Assembly (NCBI RefSeq): GCF_004795035.1
Contig: NZ_SSBK01000006.1
Coordinates: forward strand, 62,001 to 126,000
Reading direction: 5' to 3'
DNA from: Streptomyces sp. A0958
GTDB lineage: Bacteria > Actinomycetota > Actinomycetes > Streptomycetales > Streptomycetaceae
DNA: 64,000 nucleotides
Part shown: piece by piece, positions 26,660-35,402 of the stretch
Layout of the letters: each line of letters starts with the position of its first letter
Position numbering within the stretch: the stretch's first letter is position 1
Notes under the pieces: generated by a model
The model's input: the letters and a program-made list of their open reading frames with translations, nothing else
The model's database searches: none
What the model was told of the DNA's origin: nothing
Translations under genes and position numbers: made by a program

Positions 26660-27463
26660 TCACCCCCGCGGAAACAGGACGTAGCCGTCAGTGGTGTCCT
26701 TGGCGCCGGCGAGTTCGGTCTGGCCGCCGTCCGGGGCCATCTTCTGCTTCCAGTCCCCGCCGTGCCAACGCGCGGTCAGAGGCATCGACAGGACCTTGCC
26801 GCCCGGGGTCTGGAACACGAAGTCCACGACCGCGGTGTCCGCCGAGTAGGAGACCAGCTTGTAGCCGGCCAGCTGGGGCAGGCCGAACTCGGGCGGGTAG
26901 TCGGATGTCCAGTCGCTGCGGTTGGCCGCGACGGACTGCTCGTACACCGCCTTGGCCTCGTCCGGGAACACCTGCTGTTCGACGACGTCGCGCCAGCCGG
27001 CACCGTTGGCGGAGCGGACGGAGATGTTGGCGAGGGCCAGCACCGCTCCGCGCGGGGTGTGCGCGAAGCACCGGGCGACCTGGCCCTCGGTGACGGCCGG
27101 GCCCGACCGCTGGGAGAGGGGGAGGTTGAGGGGGCCGAGCTTCTTCCAGCTCAGCCCGGTCGCCCGCAGGTCGAGGATGCTCGCTTCGGAGGTGTCGGTG
27201 TCCTTGGGCGCCGGGCAGGACGAGGCGGCGGAGGAGGGGGCCTTCGAGGCGGGGGAGGCAGGTGTGGCCGACGCGCCGGGGGCGGTGGCCACCGGAGGGG
27301 GGTCGTCCGCGTCCTTCTCGTCCGACCCGCCGGTCAGCACGACGATGCCGCCGAGCACCGCGATCAGAGCGATCCCCACGGCAGAGGCGACGAAACCCGG
27401 CTTGGTGAACGGGCTCCGCTCCTTGTCCGAAGATCCTTCGCCTGCCTGCTCGGAACCGCTCAC
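26660..27463 (-). CDS. Single-TM VirB8-like protein
   Basis: A 267-aa protein: cytoplasmic 1-23, one TM near 24-44 (FVASAVGIALIAVLGGIVV), a Pro/Ala/Ser-rich spacer near 50-85, then a soluble domain of about 180 residues. Topology, size and position match VirB8/TcpC-type assembly proteins of type IV systems, which have an NTF2-like periplasmic domain; I infer the fold from context, not from a sequence match. The initiator is the ATG preceding the charged MSGSEQAGEG stretch. It belongs to the leftward block. Confidence 0.72.
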   Translation of the reverse strand: MSGSEQAGEGSSDKERSPFTKPGFVASAVGIALIAVLGGIVVLTGGSDEKDADDPPPVATAPGASATPASPASKAPSSAASSCPAPKDTDTSEASILDLRATGLSWKKLGPLNLPLSQRSGPAVTEGQVARCFAHTPRGAVLALANISVRSANGAGWRDVVEQQVFPDEAKAVYEQSVAANRSDWTSDYPPEFGLPQLAGYKLVSYSADTAVVDFVFQTPGGKVLSMPLTARWHGGDWKQKMAPDGGQTELAGAKDTTDGYVLFPRG

Positions 27464-27517
27464 GGTCCTTCCCCCCCTTGGTACTGCCGGATCACGCGCG
27501 CACGAGGCCGCTGGGCC

Positions 27518-27889
27518 TCAGACCACCAGCGCGGAGACCAGGGCCGAGGCGGCGCCGACCAGGATGCACGCACCCAGGACGTAGGCGAGGCCCGTGGCGT
27601 GCTCGCCGCCCTGTCCGCGCTGGTGGGAGATCGCCATTCGGCCGGCGACGACGAGGACTCCCATGACGCACAGACCCAGGACGATCCAGGCCACCCACTG
27701 CAGGATCGCCGTCAGCTTGTTGGCACCGGGAGGCTCCACCCCCTGACCGGGGTTCACCACTTCGGCCAGGTGTGCGGGAGCGGCACTCACCGCGTCTCCC
27801 GCCGCGATCAAGACGTCATGCAGCATCCGAGCCCCCGGGTTTCCAGCCTCCGCGGATGACATCGCCGAGGCGTAAGCGGCAGAGCGCAT
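27518..27889 (-). CDS. Two-TM pilin-like small membrane protein
   Basis: A 123-aa protein with two TM helices near 66-87 and 102-122 joined by a short basic loop (RMAISHQRGQGGEHATG). This resembles VirB2/TrbC pilins and the small membrane proteins of actinobacterial transfer clusters. It is the first gene of the leftward block. Start choice is uncertain: ATG 27889 has GGTGGAG upstream, while 27862 and 27826 are also in frame. An alternative is a simple membrane subunit of the channel. Confidence 0.65.
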   Translation of the reverse strand: MRSAAYASAMSSAEAGNPGARMLHDVLIAAGDAVSAAPAHLAEVVNPGQGVEPPGANKLTAILQWVAWIVLGLCVMGVLVVAGRMAISHQRGQGGEHATGLAYVLGACILVGAASALVSALVV

Positions 27890-28078
27890 CGCTCCACCGC
27901 GGTTGATCATAGATGCGAATCGAAAAAGTGTCCCCCGAACAAAGAACTTACATGAACTAGGGTGCACACCAACGGCGTTGCCTCTGCGAACCCGCGGAGG
28001 CGCCTCCGCGGCCGGCCGGACGTCCGCCGCGGAGCATGCGGTGATCACGTATTCGGACGTACGGGGGCGTCGGTTCGT

Positions 28079-29098
28079 ATGCAGTCGTCGGCCAGTACAG
28101 GCATCGGGTGCGTGGCGGGATTCGTGGCCTGCCTGCTCGGATCGTTCTTCCTGCTGCCCGTTGTCATATTCGGCGGCGGAAACGCGGACCAAGCCGCGGC
28201 GGGGCAGCTCAACACCGGTGCGGTGCCCGCGCTCTACCTGCCCTGGGTGCTCAAGGCGGGCGCGATGTGCGACGCGATACCCGCGCCCCTGATCGCCGCC
28301 CAGATCGAGCAGGAGTCGGGCTGGAACCCGAACGCGAAGAGCCCCGCGGGCGCGCAGGGGATCTCCCAGTTCATGCCCGGAACCTGGCCCACCTGGGGAC
28401 GCGACGACGACGGGAACGGCAAGGCCGACCCCTTCGACGCCGGGGACGCGATCATGGCGCAGGGGCGCTACGACTGCTCGCACGCCGATCTGATGGCCGG
28501 CTACCTCAAACAGGGCCTGGTCCACGGCCCGTTGATCGACCTCGTCCTGGCCTCCTACAACGCGGGAGCGGGGGCGGTGCTGTCGGCCGGGGGCGTCCCG
28601 GACAACGGCGAGACCCCCAACTACGTCAAGGTCATCAACGCGTTGATCGCCAAGTACACCAAGGCCCTGGAGGACAGCGGGGCCGTTCCGGCGGGGCAGC
28701 GCCTGGCCGCGCCGCTGCGGGAGAAGGCCCTGATCACCTCTCCGTACGGAGGCAAGCGGCCGAGCAGCGCCTACGGCTACCACACCGGTATCGACTTCGG
28801 TGTCGGCCTCGGCACCCCCGTGCACGCCGCGGGCCCCGGCACGGTGACCTTCGCCGGCTGGAACTCCGCCTACGGCAACAGGATCGTCATCCGGCACCCG
28901 CAACAGGACGGCAAGAGCGTGGAGAGCACCTACAACCACCTCTTCTCCCTCAGCGTGTCCAAGGGCGACACGGTGGGCGTGGGACAGGTGATCGCGGCGA
29001 CGGGCAACACTGGTAACTCCACCGGGCCGCACCTGCACTTCGAGGTGCTGTACGGCGGCCAGTTCACCGACCCCGGCCCCTGGATCGGACTGAACTGA
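28079..29098 (+). CDS. Bifunctional wall hydrolase: lytic transglycosylase plus M23 peptidase
   Basis: A 339-aa protein anchored by an N-terminal TM (near 10-32). A soluble lytic transglycosylase domain follows, with catalytic Glu in QIEQESGWNP near residue 77 and the GAQGISQFMPGTW motif. An M23 metallopeptidase domain comes next, with zinc ligands in HTGIDFG near 234 and HLHFE near 317. Together these cut both glycan and peptide bonds of peptidoglycan. In conjugative and secretion clusters of Gram-positive bacteria such enzymes open the wall for the channel. It is divergent from the T4SS-like block and the first gene of the right arm; the next gene starts 1 nt after its stop. Confidence 0.9.
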   Translation: MQSSASTGIGCVAGFVACLLGSFFLLPVVIFGGGNADQAAAGQLNTGAVPALYLPWVLKAGAMCDAIPAPLIAAQIEQESGWNPNAKSPAGAQGISQFMPGTWPTWGRDDDGNGKADPFDAGDAIMAQGRYDCSHADLMAGYLKQGLVHGPLIDLVLASYNAGAGAVLSAGGVPDNGETPNYVKVINALIAKYTKALEDSGAVPAGQRLAAPLREKALITSPYGGKRPSSAYGYHTGIDFGVGLGTPVHAAGPGTVTFAGWNSAYGNRIVIRHPQQDGKSVESTYNHLFSLSVSKGDTVGVGQVIAATGNTGNSTGPHLHFEVLYGGQFTDPGPWIGLN

Positions 29099-29099
29099 C

Positions 29100-29735
29100 A
29101 TGACCCGACTCCGCACGACCGCCGTCGCGTTCGCGGTCGCCGTGACCCTGGTGCTCGCGGGATGCGCCCGCAGCAAGGACGGCGACGCGGCCCCCACATC
29201 ACCGGCGAGCCCTTCGGCGCCCCTGGTGAAGGTCCCCGCCGCCTCCTCGCAGCCGCTCGACGCGGACGCCCACGTCCCACGTCCGCGGCAGGTCGACGAA
29301 CACGACGCGGGCGCCGTGGCCCTGGCCTGGGCCGAGCTCTCCTACGGTTACGACACCGCGTACGACGCGCACCCGCACGCGGCGAGGCTGCGCGCCGCCC
29401 GGTACCTGACGCCGGAGAAGGCGGACCTGGCGAAGTCCTACTCCCCCGTCTCCGGGCCCGGCGCCCAGTGGAACGCCTGGGCCTCCCACCGCGCCTGGAC
29501 CGAGGCGCACGCCGCCCTGGCCGATCCGGACGAGGACGCGGAACCGGACACCGCCACCCGCGCCCACCGTGCCGTCTCGGTCGACGGCACAGCGCACGGC
29601 CGCGACGGATGGAAGGGGCCGGGCCCGCGTCTCCACGCCTACCTCACACTCGCCCGGACGGGGAAGGACGCGCCCTGGCGCATACGGGAGACCGACATCG
29701 TCGAAGCAGCCACCCCACCGACGGACCGGCCCTGA
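29100..29735 (+). CDS. Lipoprotein of the secretion-like cluster
   Basis: A 211-aa lipoprotein. A signal peptide with lipobox LAGC (Cys near residue 21) is followed by a Ser/Pro/Ala linker and a domain of about 150 residues with a pattern of aromatic and charged positions (ALAWAELSYGYDTAYDAH). The size and position beside the wall hydrolase suggest an outer-face component or a VirB8-like partner, but no domain is recognised. Start and stop are packed against the wall-hydrolase gene. Confidence 0.8.
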   Translation: MTRLRTTAVAFAVAVTLVLAGCARSKDGDAAPTSPASPSAPLVKVPAASSQPLDADAHVPRPRQVDEHDAGAVALAWAELSYGYDTAYDAHPHAARLRAARYLTPEKADLAKSYSPVSGPGAQWNAWASHRAWTEAHAALADPDEDAEPDTATRAHRAVSVDGTAHGRDGWKGPGPRLHAYLTLARTGKDAPWRIRETDIVEAATPPTDRP

Positions 29736-29770
29736 CGCCCACGCCCGCGACCGACCACGAAGGAGTTCTC

Positions 29771-30580
29771 GTGCCCGACACGGACCCCCGGCAGATCCCC
29801 GGCTGGCCCCTGGTCGAGGTCCTGCTCACCCCGGAAGGGGCGGCGACCGTCAACGGTTCCCCCGTACCCGTCCCGGCGGGCGGGAGCGCCCGCGCCGCGG
29901 CTCTCGCCCGCGCCGCCGACACCGCGGCCCGTATCGGCCGCCCCGTCCGTACCCGTCTGACGGACGCCGAGGGCGCCGAATGGCTCATCGCGCTCTCCCC
30001 CGACGGCACCGAGGCCGTCCTCACCGCACCGGAGCAGAAGGCCAGGTCACGCAAGGAAAAACGGCGGGCGGCCGCACGGCCGCCGGTGACCGGGAGCGAG
30101 GCCCGCGCGTCGGAGACGGCCGCCCCCGAACCCGTGGCGCCGGCACCGACGGACACCAGGAGCCGCATCACCGCGGCCGTCGACGCCCGGGACTGGCCCG
30201 AGGCCCTGAGGCTGTGCGCCGAACTCGTGGACGCGGCAACGCCGGTGGGGGCCGACCCGGCCTTCGAGATACGGGCCCGGGTCACCGGGCTCTCCGGCGA
30301 CGGCGCGACCGCGTACGCCCGCTTCCGCGACCTAGCCGACCTGCGCCTCGCCGCCCTCGGCCCGGCGCACCCGCACACCGTTGCGGCGGCCGAGGCGGCC
30401 CAGGAGCAATGGGCCCGGCTGGGTCCGGACGAGGCCGCACGCCTCGGCGACGAGGTCTTCGCCCTGCGGGCCCGCGTACCGGGCCCGGACGGCCGGGGGG
30501 CGGCGCGCGCTCGGCGTCATCTGCTCGGGCTCCACGCCGGCCGTACCCGCCTCGCAGCCGGTGGGAAGGAGGGCGAGTGA
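29771..30580 (+). CDS. Uncharacterised protein of the secretion-like cluster
   Basis: A 269-aa soluble protein beginning at GTG 29771, with AAGGAG 6 nt upstream. The N-terminal 85 residues form an alpha/beta module (PLVEVLLTPEGAATVNG). A Lys/Arg/Pro-rich linker spans about 95-135, and the C-terminal 130 residues are helical with TPR-like spacing (ARDWPEALRLCAEL, HPHTVAAAEAAQEQWARLG). It has no signal or TM, so it is cytoplasmic. It ends the right arm of the T4SS-like block before the tad operon promoter. Not recognised. Confidence 0.72.
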   Translation: MPDTDPRQIPGWPLVEVLLTPEGAATVNGSPVPVPAGGSARAAALARAADTAARIGRPVRTRLTDAEGAEWLIALSPDGTEAVLTAPEQKARSRKEKRRAAARPPVTGSEARASETAAPEPVAPAPTDTRSRITAAVDARDWPEALRLCAELVDAATPVGADPAFEIRARVTGLSGDGATAYARFRDLADLRLAALGPAHPHTVAAAEAAQEQWARLGPDEAARLGDEVFALRARVPGPDGRGAARARRHLLGLHAGRTRLAAGGKEGE

Positions 30581-30695
30581 GGGCTGCGTCACGCCCAACA
30601 CGCCTTTTATCACGCCTAGTTCGAATGAATCGGCTTCACGATTGGGCATGATCCGGGGCGAAAGGTACGTCACGGCAAGCGATGTTCGGAAAATG

Positions 30696-30720
30696 GGAAC
30701 CATGCAGGCCAGTAGGCGTC
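30696..30720 (+). promoter_or_regulatory. Candidate ECF-sigma promoter of the tad operon
   Basis: GGAAC (30696-30700) and CGTC (30717-30720) are separated by 16 nt, matching the ECF sigma consensus of the sigma-E class in Streptomyces. Transcription would start about 8-10 nt later, some 40 nt before the first gene of the operon (GTG 30769). The gap 30581-30768 otherwise holds no gene. Confidence 0.55.
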
Positions 30721-30768
30721 CTAGGCTGGTGACGGGCGGTCAAGAAGTGTTCAGGATCGGGGGTTTCT

Positions 30769-31392
30769 GTGCATCAGCAACGCATCGCATATGCCGTGAA
30801 CGGCGGCAGCGAGCGATCGGGCCGGGGAGGCCGCGCCGCCCTCGCGGCGGCGGCCGTGGGACTGCTGTGCGGTCTGACGGCGTGCTCCTCCTCCAGCGGA
30901 CCCACCAAGGCCGCTCCCACCGCCAAGTCCCGTGCGCCGGCGTCCGCTTCGCCCTCCGCCTCGGCGGAGGACAAGGCGAAGGGACAGGTCGCCGATGTGG
31001 TCCGGCGCATGCGCGAGGAGGAGACGAAGGCGCACACGGACCCGGGCAAGGTCACCGACACCGAGCTCACGCACTACGCCACGGACAAGGCGCTGGCCAG
31101 CATCAACAACCAGCTCTTCCAGTACGAGCAACTCGGCCTGGTCTTCAGGGGAAGCCCCAAGAGCTCCTTCACCGTCACGGCGGTCAACCTGAAGGGCGAC
31201 CCCGACAGCGCCACCGTGGAGGAGTGTCTCGACACCACCGGCTGGAAGCCCGTGAACAAGAGCACCGGCAAGGACGTCTCCACGAAGGGGCAGCCCCGCC
31301 GGTACGTCATGACGTACCGGGTCGAGGTGTTCGGCAAGAAGGCCCAGTGGATGGTCACGGACCTCAGCAGGGACAAGGGGCGGTCATGCTGA
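30769..31392 (+). CDS. Lipoprotein at the head of the tad operon
   Basis: A 207-aa protein with a basic N-terminus, hydrophobic core and lipobox LTAC (Cys near residue 39), then a Ser/Pro/Ala linker and a folded domain from about 70 to 205. Its layout (helical start KGQVADVVRRMREEETKA, strands with GSPKSSFTVTAVNL) resembles NTF2-like lipoproteins of Gram-positive secretion loci. GTG start with GGGG in front. It overlaps the next gene by 7 nt, so it is translationally coupled to the pilus genes. Confidence 0.8.
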   Translation: MHQQRIAYAVNGGSERSGRGGRAALAAAAVGLLCGLTACSSSSGPTKAAPTAKSRAPASASPSASAEDKAKGQVADVVRRMREEETKAHTDPGKVTDTELTHYATDKALASINNQLFQYEQLGLVFRGSPKSSFTVTAVNLKGDPDSATVEECLDTTGWKPVNKSTGKDVSTKGQPRRYVMTYRVEVFGKKAQWMVTDLSRDKGRSC

Positions 31393-32339
31393 AGCGGACA
31401 CGTCTGTCCCTCCTGCTGTGCGGCATGGCGTTCAGCGCCATGCTCGTCACCGCCGGGCCTGCCGCCGCCGACCCCACCCCCCGGCCCACCGGCGGCGTCG
31501 AGGACTGCGGTCTCGACATCTGCGTGGGTGCCGGCACCGGAACCGGAACCGGCGGTGGCGGTGGCGGCGGCGGCACCTCGGGCGGCTCGACGGGGGGCTC
31601 CTCGGACAAGAGCACCACCTGCGAGATCGGCGGCCAGGAAGTCCCCTGCCAGCACGCCATGTGGGGCACGTTCTCCGGCGGCTGCTACTACAAGCTGGCC
31701 GACCCCCAGCCCGACGCGAGTTCCGATTACTGGGGGGGCCACAAACCGGGTGACGGCGCCATCTACATGAAGTCGTGTCCGCCCGCGAGCATCGCGAATG
31801 GCGACGCGGGCCCCATCATCCAGGGGCTCGTATGGCTGGCGGAGTCGCCGGGCGGCCAGGTCGATCCCGCCGTGCTCGCCCAGCAGGCCATGGACAAGAT
31901 GACCTTGCGCGGACCCGACATCGGCATGGCCCCCCAGCCGGGCAGCACCGGCGTCGTCGGAATGCCCGTGTGGATGTGGACCGAGGTCGCCGCGGACACC
32001 TGGGGACCGAACACCGCGAGCGCGTCCGTGCCCGGGCTGACCGTCACCGCAACCGCCCGCGCCAAGAACATCGTCTGGCACATGGGAGACGGCACGAGCG
32101 TGACGTGCACCTCGGCGGGGACCCCGTACCAGAAGACCTACGGCAAGAAGAAGTCGCCGGACTGCGGTCACACGTACCGCACCACCAGCGCACGGCAGAA
32201 CGGCCAGAAGTTCACCATCACCGCCACCACCACCTGGAACGTGCACTGGGAGGGCGGCGGCCAGTCGGGCGACCTCACCACCACCCGCAGCTCCGGGACC
32301 ACCGCCCGGATCGGCGAGGTCCAGGTCGTTGGCGACTGA
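31386..32339 (+). CDS. Secreted protein of the tad operon, unknown function
   Basis: A 317-aa protein with a Sec signal (MLKRTRLSLLLCG; cleavage after AAA near residue 30). A striking Gly-Thr-rich tract follows (GTGTGTGGGGGGGGTSGG near 55-75), then a domain of about 230 residues with paired cysteines (CEIGGQEVPC, GGCYYK, CPP, CTS, DCGH). The C-terminal segment has a beta-sandwich, PKD-like look (VTATARAKNIVWHMGDGT, CGHTYRTTSA). It is exported and probably wall- or pilus-associated. Similar genes are sometimes given nucleotide-binding names, but no such motif is visible. Confidence 0.78.
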   Translation: MLKRTRLSLLLCGMAFSAMLVTAGPAAADPTPRPTGGVEDCGLDICVGAGTGTGTGGGGGGGGTSGGSTGGSSDKSTTCEIGGQEVPCQHAMWGTFSGGCYYKLADPQPDASSDYWGGHKPGDGAIYMKSCPPASIANGDAGPIIQGLVWLAESPGGQVDPAVLAQQAMDKMTLRGPDIGMAPQPGSTGVVGMPVWMWTEVAADTWGPNTASASVPGLTVTATARAKNIVWHMGDGTSVTCTSAGTPYQKTYGKKKSPDCGHTYRTTSARQNGQKFTITATTTWNVHWEGGGQSGDLTTTRSSGTTARIGEVQVVGD

Positions 32340-32378
32340 CACCGCAGGCCGTCGCACTTTGGGGAAGGACATATCCAC

Positions 32379-33080
32379 GTGAGCACCACCGGGACCGCAC
32401 CGGCCGCCGCCCAGGCGGCGTCGTCGGGCCTCACCCCGCCCACGCCACCACGCACGCTGGCGACCCGGCGTCGCAGGCCGGCCCTGATCGGACTGTCCGT
32501 CGCGCTGATCGCGGCCGGCGGTCTCGCGGGCGCGTTCACCGTGCTCAACAGCGGCGAGCGCACGCCCGTGCTGATGGTGGCCAAGGAGGTCCCCTACGGC
32601 TCGGTCGTCACCGAACGGGACCTGGCCGTCGTCTCGGTCGGCCTCGATCCGGCGCTCAAGCCGGTCGCCGCCGCGGACAGGGACGAGATCATCGGCAAGC
32701 GGGCCGCCACCGACCTGATGGCGGGCTCCCTGGTGACCGGCGGGTCCGTCACCGACAAGCCCCTGCTCGCCGAGAACCAGCAGCTGGTGGGCCTGCGCCT
32801 GAAGCCCGGGCAGCTTCCCACCACCCCGCTCTCGCCCGGCCGCAGCGTCCTCGTCGTCTCCACCCCCGACGCCGCCGCGAACGCGGACGCGGACGGGAAG
32901 AAGCAGGACGAGATACCGAAGACCCTGCCCGCCGAGGTCATACGGGTCGGCGAGCCGGACTCCAGCGGCAACCTGACCGTGGACGTCGCCGTCGCCGCGA
33001 CAGACGGCGCGGTGCTGGCCGCCCGAGCCGCCTCCGGTGACATCGCCCTCGTCGTCCAGCCGAAGAAGGCGTCCGGCTGA
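32379..33080 (+). CDS. SAF-domain protein, CpaB/RcpC-like
   Basis: A 233-aa membrane-anchored protein. One TM lies near residues 34-56. A SAF domain follows, seen in VLMVAKEVPYGSVVTERDL and DLMAGSLVTGGSV, then a C-terminal beta region. CpaB/RcpC proteins belong to Tad pilus assembly. GTG start 32379, with GGGGAAGGA upstream. It overlaps the following CpaE-like gene by 1 nt. Position just before cpaE and cpaF supports the call. Confidence 0.85.
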   Translation: MSTTGTAPAAAQAASSGLTPPTPPRTLATRRRRPALIGLSVALIAAGGLAGAFTVLNSGERTPVLMVAKEVPYGSVVTERDLAVVSVGLDPALKPVAAADRDEIIGKRAATDLMAGSLVTGGSVTDKPLLAENQQLVGLRLKPGQLPTTPLSPGRSVLVVSTPDAAANADADGKKQDEIPKTLPAEVIRVGEPDSSGNLTVDVAVAATDGAVLAARAASGDIALVVQPKKASG

Positions 33081-33892
33081 TGACGGTCGTCGCGATAGCC
33101 GGGTGCCCCGGGGCACCCGGCGCCACCACCACAGCGCTCGCCCTGCTGCTGACCTGGCCGTTGGAGCCGGGGCGGCGGGTCATCCTCGCCGAGTGCGACC
33201 CCGACGGCGGGGCCGTACTGGCCGGAGCGCTGGCCGGACGGACCCCGGGACCGTACGGGCTGCGCAACATCGCCGTAGCCGACCGTCAGGGACAGCTCAG
33301 CGAGGTGTTCTGGCGGCAGCTGATCGACCTGTCCGACGAGGGCACGGACCGCCTGCTGCTGCCCGGTCTCACCGATCCGGCACAGGCCTCCAGCCTCGCC
33401 TACACCTGGGACAGGCTCGCCGCGATGTTCGCCGGCATCGAGCAGAGCTCGATCTCGCACGACGTCGTGGTCGACCTCGGCCGCAGCGGCGCGTTCGGCC
33501 CCTCCGCCGTCCTGGCCCGCAAGGCGGACGCGGTCCTCATGGTCGTACGCCCCACCCTGCGCGGCATCCACGCCGCGCTGCCGCGGATCACGGCGCTGCG
33601 CAACGACCTTCAGGAGTCGGGAACCGGGGCCGACGCGCTCGGAGTCGTCATCGTCGACTCCGGGCCCTACACCGCGCACGAGGTGTCCAAGCAGCTCGGG
33701 TCACCGGTGGTGATGTCCCTGCCGCACTCGCCGCAGGCTGCCTCCGTGCTGTCCGACGGACGCGACGGAGGCCGCCGGTTCGCACGGTCGGACCTGCTGC
33801 GGTCCGCTCGCGGCGGGGCCGTCCGCGTACAGGAGTTGATCGCCGGGCGACGCGCCCGTCTGATGCCGGGGGAGCACAGCGATGTACGGTAG
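33080..33892 (+). CDS. CpaE/TadZ-like MinD-family protein
   Basis: A 270-aa ParA/MinD-like protein of the kind that positions Tad pilus machines. The deviant Walker A region is present but changed: GCPGAPGATTT near residues 8-18 lacks both lysines of the KGGxxGKT motif. Walker A'-like ECDPDGG near 38 and VVVDLGRSG near 130 remain. ATP hydrolysis is therefore doubtful, and it may act as a non-hydrolysing scaffold. It has no N-terminal receiver domain, unlike many CpaE proteins. It overlaps cpaF by 11 nt. Confidence 0.82.
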   Translation: MTVVAIAGCPGAPGATTTALALLLTWPLEPGRRVILAECDPDGGAVLAGALAGRTPGPYGLRNIAVADRQGQLSEVFWRQLIDLSDEGTDRLLLPGLTDPAQASSLAYTWDRLAAMFAGIEQSSISHDVVVDLGRSGAFGPSAVLARKADAVLMVVRPTLRGIHAALPRITALRNDLQESGTGADALGVVIVDSGPYTAHEVSKQLGSPVVMSLPHSPQAASVLSDGRDGGRRFARSDLLRSARGGAVRVQELIAGRRARLMPGEHSDVR

Positions 33893-35402
33893 GCCGCTCC
33901 ATCCCGACCCCTCGGTGCGGGTGTCGCAGCACGTGGTCGCCCCGGCCGGGACACCGCCCCGGCAGGCGAAGCCGGCGCAGACCCCGCCCAGGCGGCAGGG
34001 CCTGCCCGCCCCCGGGGCGCCCGAGCCCAGGGCGCAGGAGGACATCGACTACGCGGTGGCCACCCGTCTGAAGAAGACGGTCGCCGACCGCCTGACCGAG
34101 GAGATCAAGCGCTCCCCCGGCATGAGCGTCGCCGCCCAGCAGCAGCGCGGGCGGGCGCTCATCAACGAGACGGTGGCGGTCTGGTCCGACGCCTCGGCGA
34201 TCGAGCGGGGCATCGCCACCAGCCCCGCCGACGACCGCAGGCTCGCCGAGGCCGTGTACGACCTGCTGTTCCGCGCGGGACGCCTGCAGAAGTACCTCGA
34301 CGACCCCAGGATCGAGAACATCCTGGTCAACGGGCACGACGAGGTGTGGGTCGACTACGGCGACGCCCGGCGGGTCCCCGTGCCCCCCGTGGCCGAGTCG
34401 GACGAGGACCTGCGCGAGCTGCTGCGTGACCTGGCGCGCCGCAACGGGCAGAGCGAGCGGACCTTGTCCACGTCGAGCCCGTTCCTGGCGCTGCGGCTGG
34501 AGGACGGATCGCGGCTCCAGGCCATCACCGAGGTCACGCCGCGCACCTACGTCACCGTGCGGCGCCACCGCGTCCGTGACATCGACCTGATGGGGCTGGT
34601 CGAGCTCGGCTCCATCGACACCACCCTCGCGGCGTTCCTCGGAGCGCTGATCCGCGCCAAGAAGAACGTGATGATCGTCGGCACCCAGGGCGTGGGGAAG
34701 ACCAGCCTGCTTCGGGCGATGGCCCGCGAGATCCCGCCGGACGAGCGCATCGGCACCATGGAGACGGAGTTCGAACTCTTCCTCCACGAGAACGGGCACC
34801 ACCGGCAGATCGTCCCCATGGAGTCCCGCGAGGGGAACGGCGAGCGGGTGGACGGGCACAGCGTCGGCGAGATCACCGTCGGCGACCTGATCTACCCCGC
34901 CCTGCGCATGACCCTGTCGCGGATGGTCGTCGGAGAGGTCCGCGGCCCCGAGGTCGTCCCCATGCTGCGGGTGATGACCAACGGCGAGGGCGGCTCCCTG
35001 TGCACCCTGCACGCACGCGAACCGCACATGGTCTTCGACCGGATCGCCGAGTTGTACATGGAGTACGGCGGCAACATGACGGAGTCGCTCGCCTACAAGC
35101 AGGCCGCCAACGGGATCAACTTCATCGTCTTCGTGAAGATGATCGACGAGACCGCGATCGGCGGCCGTCGCCACCGGTTCGTCTCCCACGTCCAGGAGGT
35201 CACGGGCACCGGCGAGAACGGCCGGCCCGCCACCAACACGGTGTTCGGCCCGCGGCCGGAGAAGGGCGAACCCCGTGCCGTGCCGCTCATGCACCCCGGC
35301 TGCCTGCCCGACCTGATGCGGGTCGGCTTCCCCGGCCACCTCCTCGACCTGCCGCTCGGCTCGTGGCAGACGCCGCTGGAGCTGAAGGTGATGGCGGCAT
35401 GA
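33882..35402 (+). CDS. CpaF/TadA pilus assembly ATPase
   Basis: A 506-aa secretion ATPase of the VirB11/CpaF group, which powers Tad pilus assembly (and sometimes retraction). Order: N-terminal basic/Pro-rich segment (1-60), helical region, then the ATPase core with Walker A GTQGVGKTS near residue 267, Asp-box ETEFELF near 290, Walker B RMVVGEVRG near 345, and His-box GSLCTLHA near 370. Start is ATG overlapping cpaE by 11 nt, and the stop overlaps tadB by 4 nt. It is somewhat longer than typical because of the N-terminal extension. Confidence 0.93.
   Translation: MYGRPLHPDPSVRVSQHVVAPAGTPPRQAKPAQTPPRRQGLPAPGAPEPRAQEDIDYAVATRLKKTVADRLTEEIKRSPGMSVAAQQQRGRALINETVAVWSDASAIERGIATSPADDRRLAEAVYDLLFRAGRLQKYLDDPRIENILVNGHDEVWVDYGDARRVPVPPVAESDEDLRELLRDLARRNGQSERTLSTSSPFLALRLEDGSRLQAITEVTPRTYVTVRRHRVRDIDLMGLVELGSIDTTLAAFLGALIRAKKNVMIVGTQGVGKTSLLRAMAREIPPDERIGTMETEFELFLHENGHHRQIVPMESREGNGERVDGHSVGEITVGDLIYPALRMTLSRMVVGEVRGPEVVPMLRVMTNGEGGSLCTLHAREPHMVFDRIAELYMEYGGNMTESLAYKQAANGINFIVFVKMIDETAIGGRRHRFVSHVQEVTGTGENGRPATNTVFGPRPEKGEPRAVPLMHPGCLPDLMRVGFPGHLLDLPLGSWQTPLELKVMAA

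Noticed and set aside
20278..30580. Complete integrative conjugative element
   Set aside because: No integrase, excisionase, relaxase, replication gene or att repeat was found; only the channel and wall parts are present.
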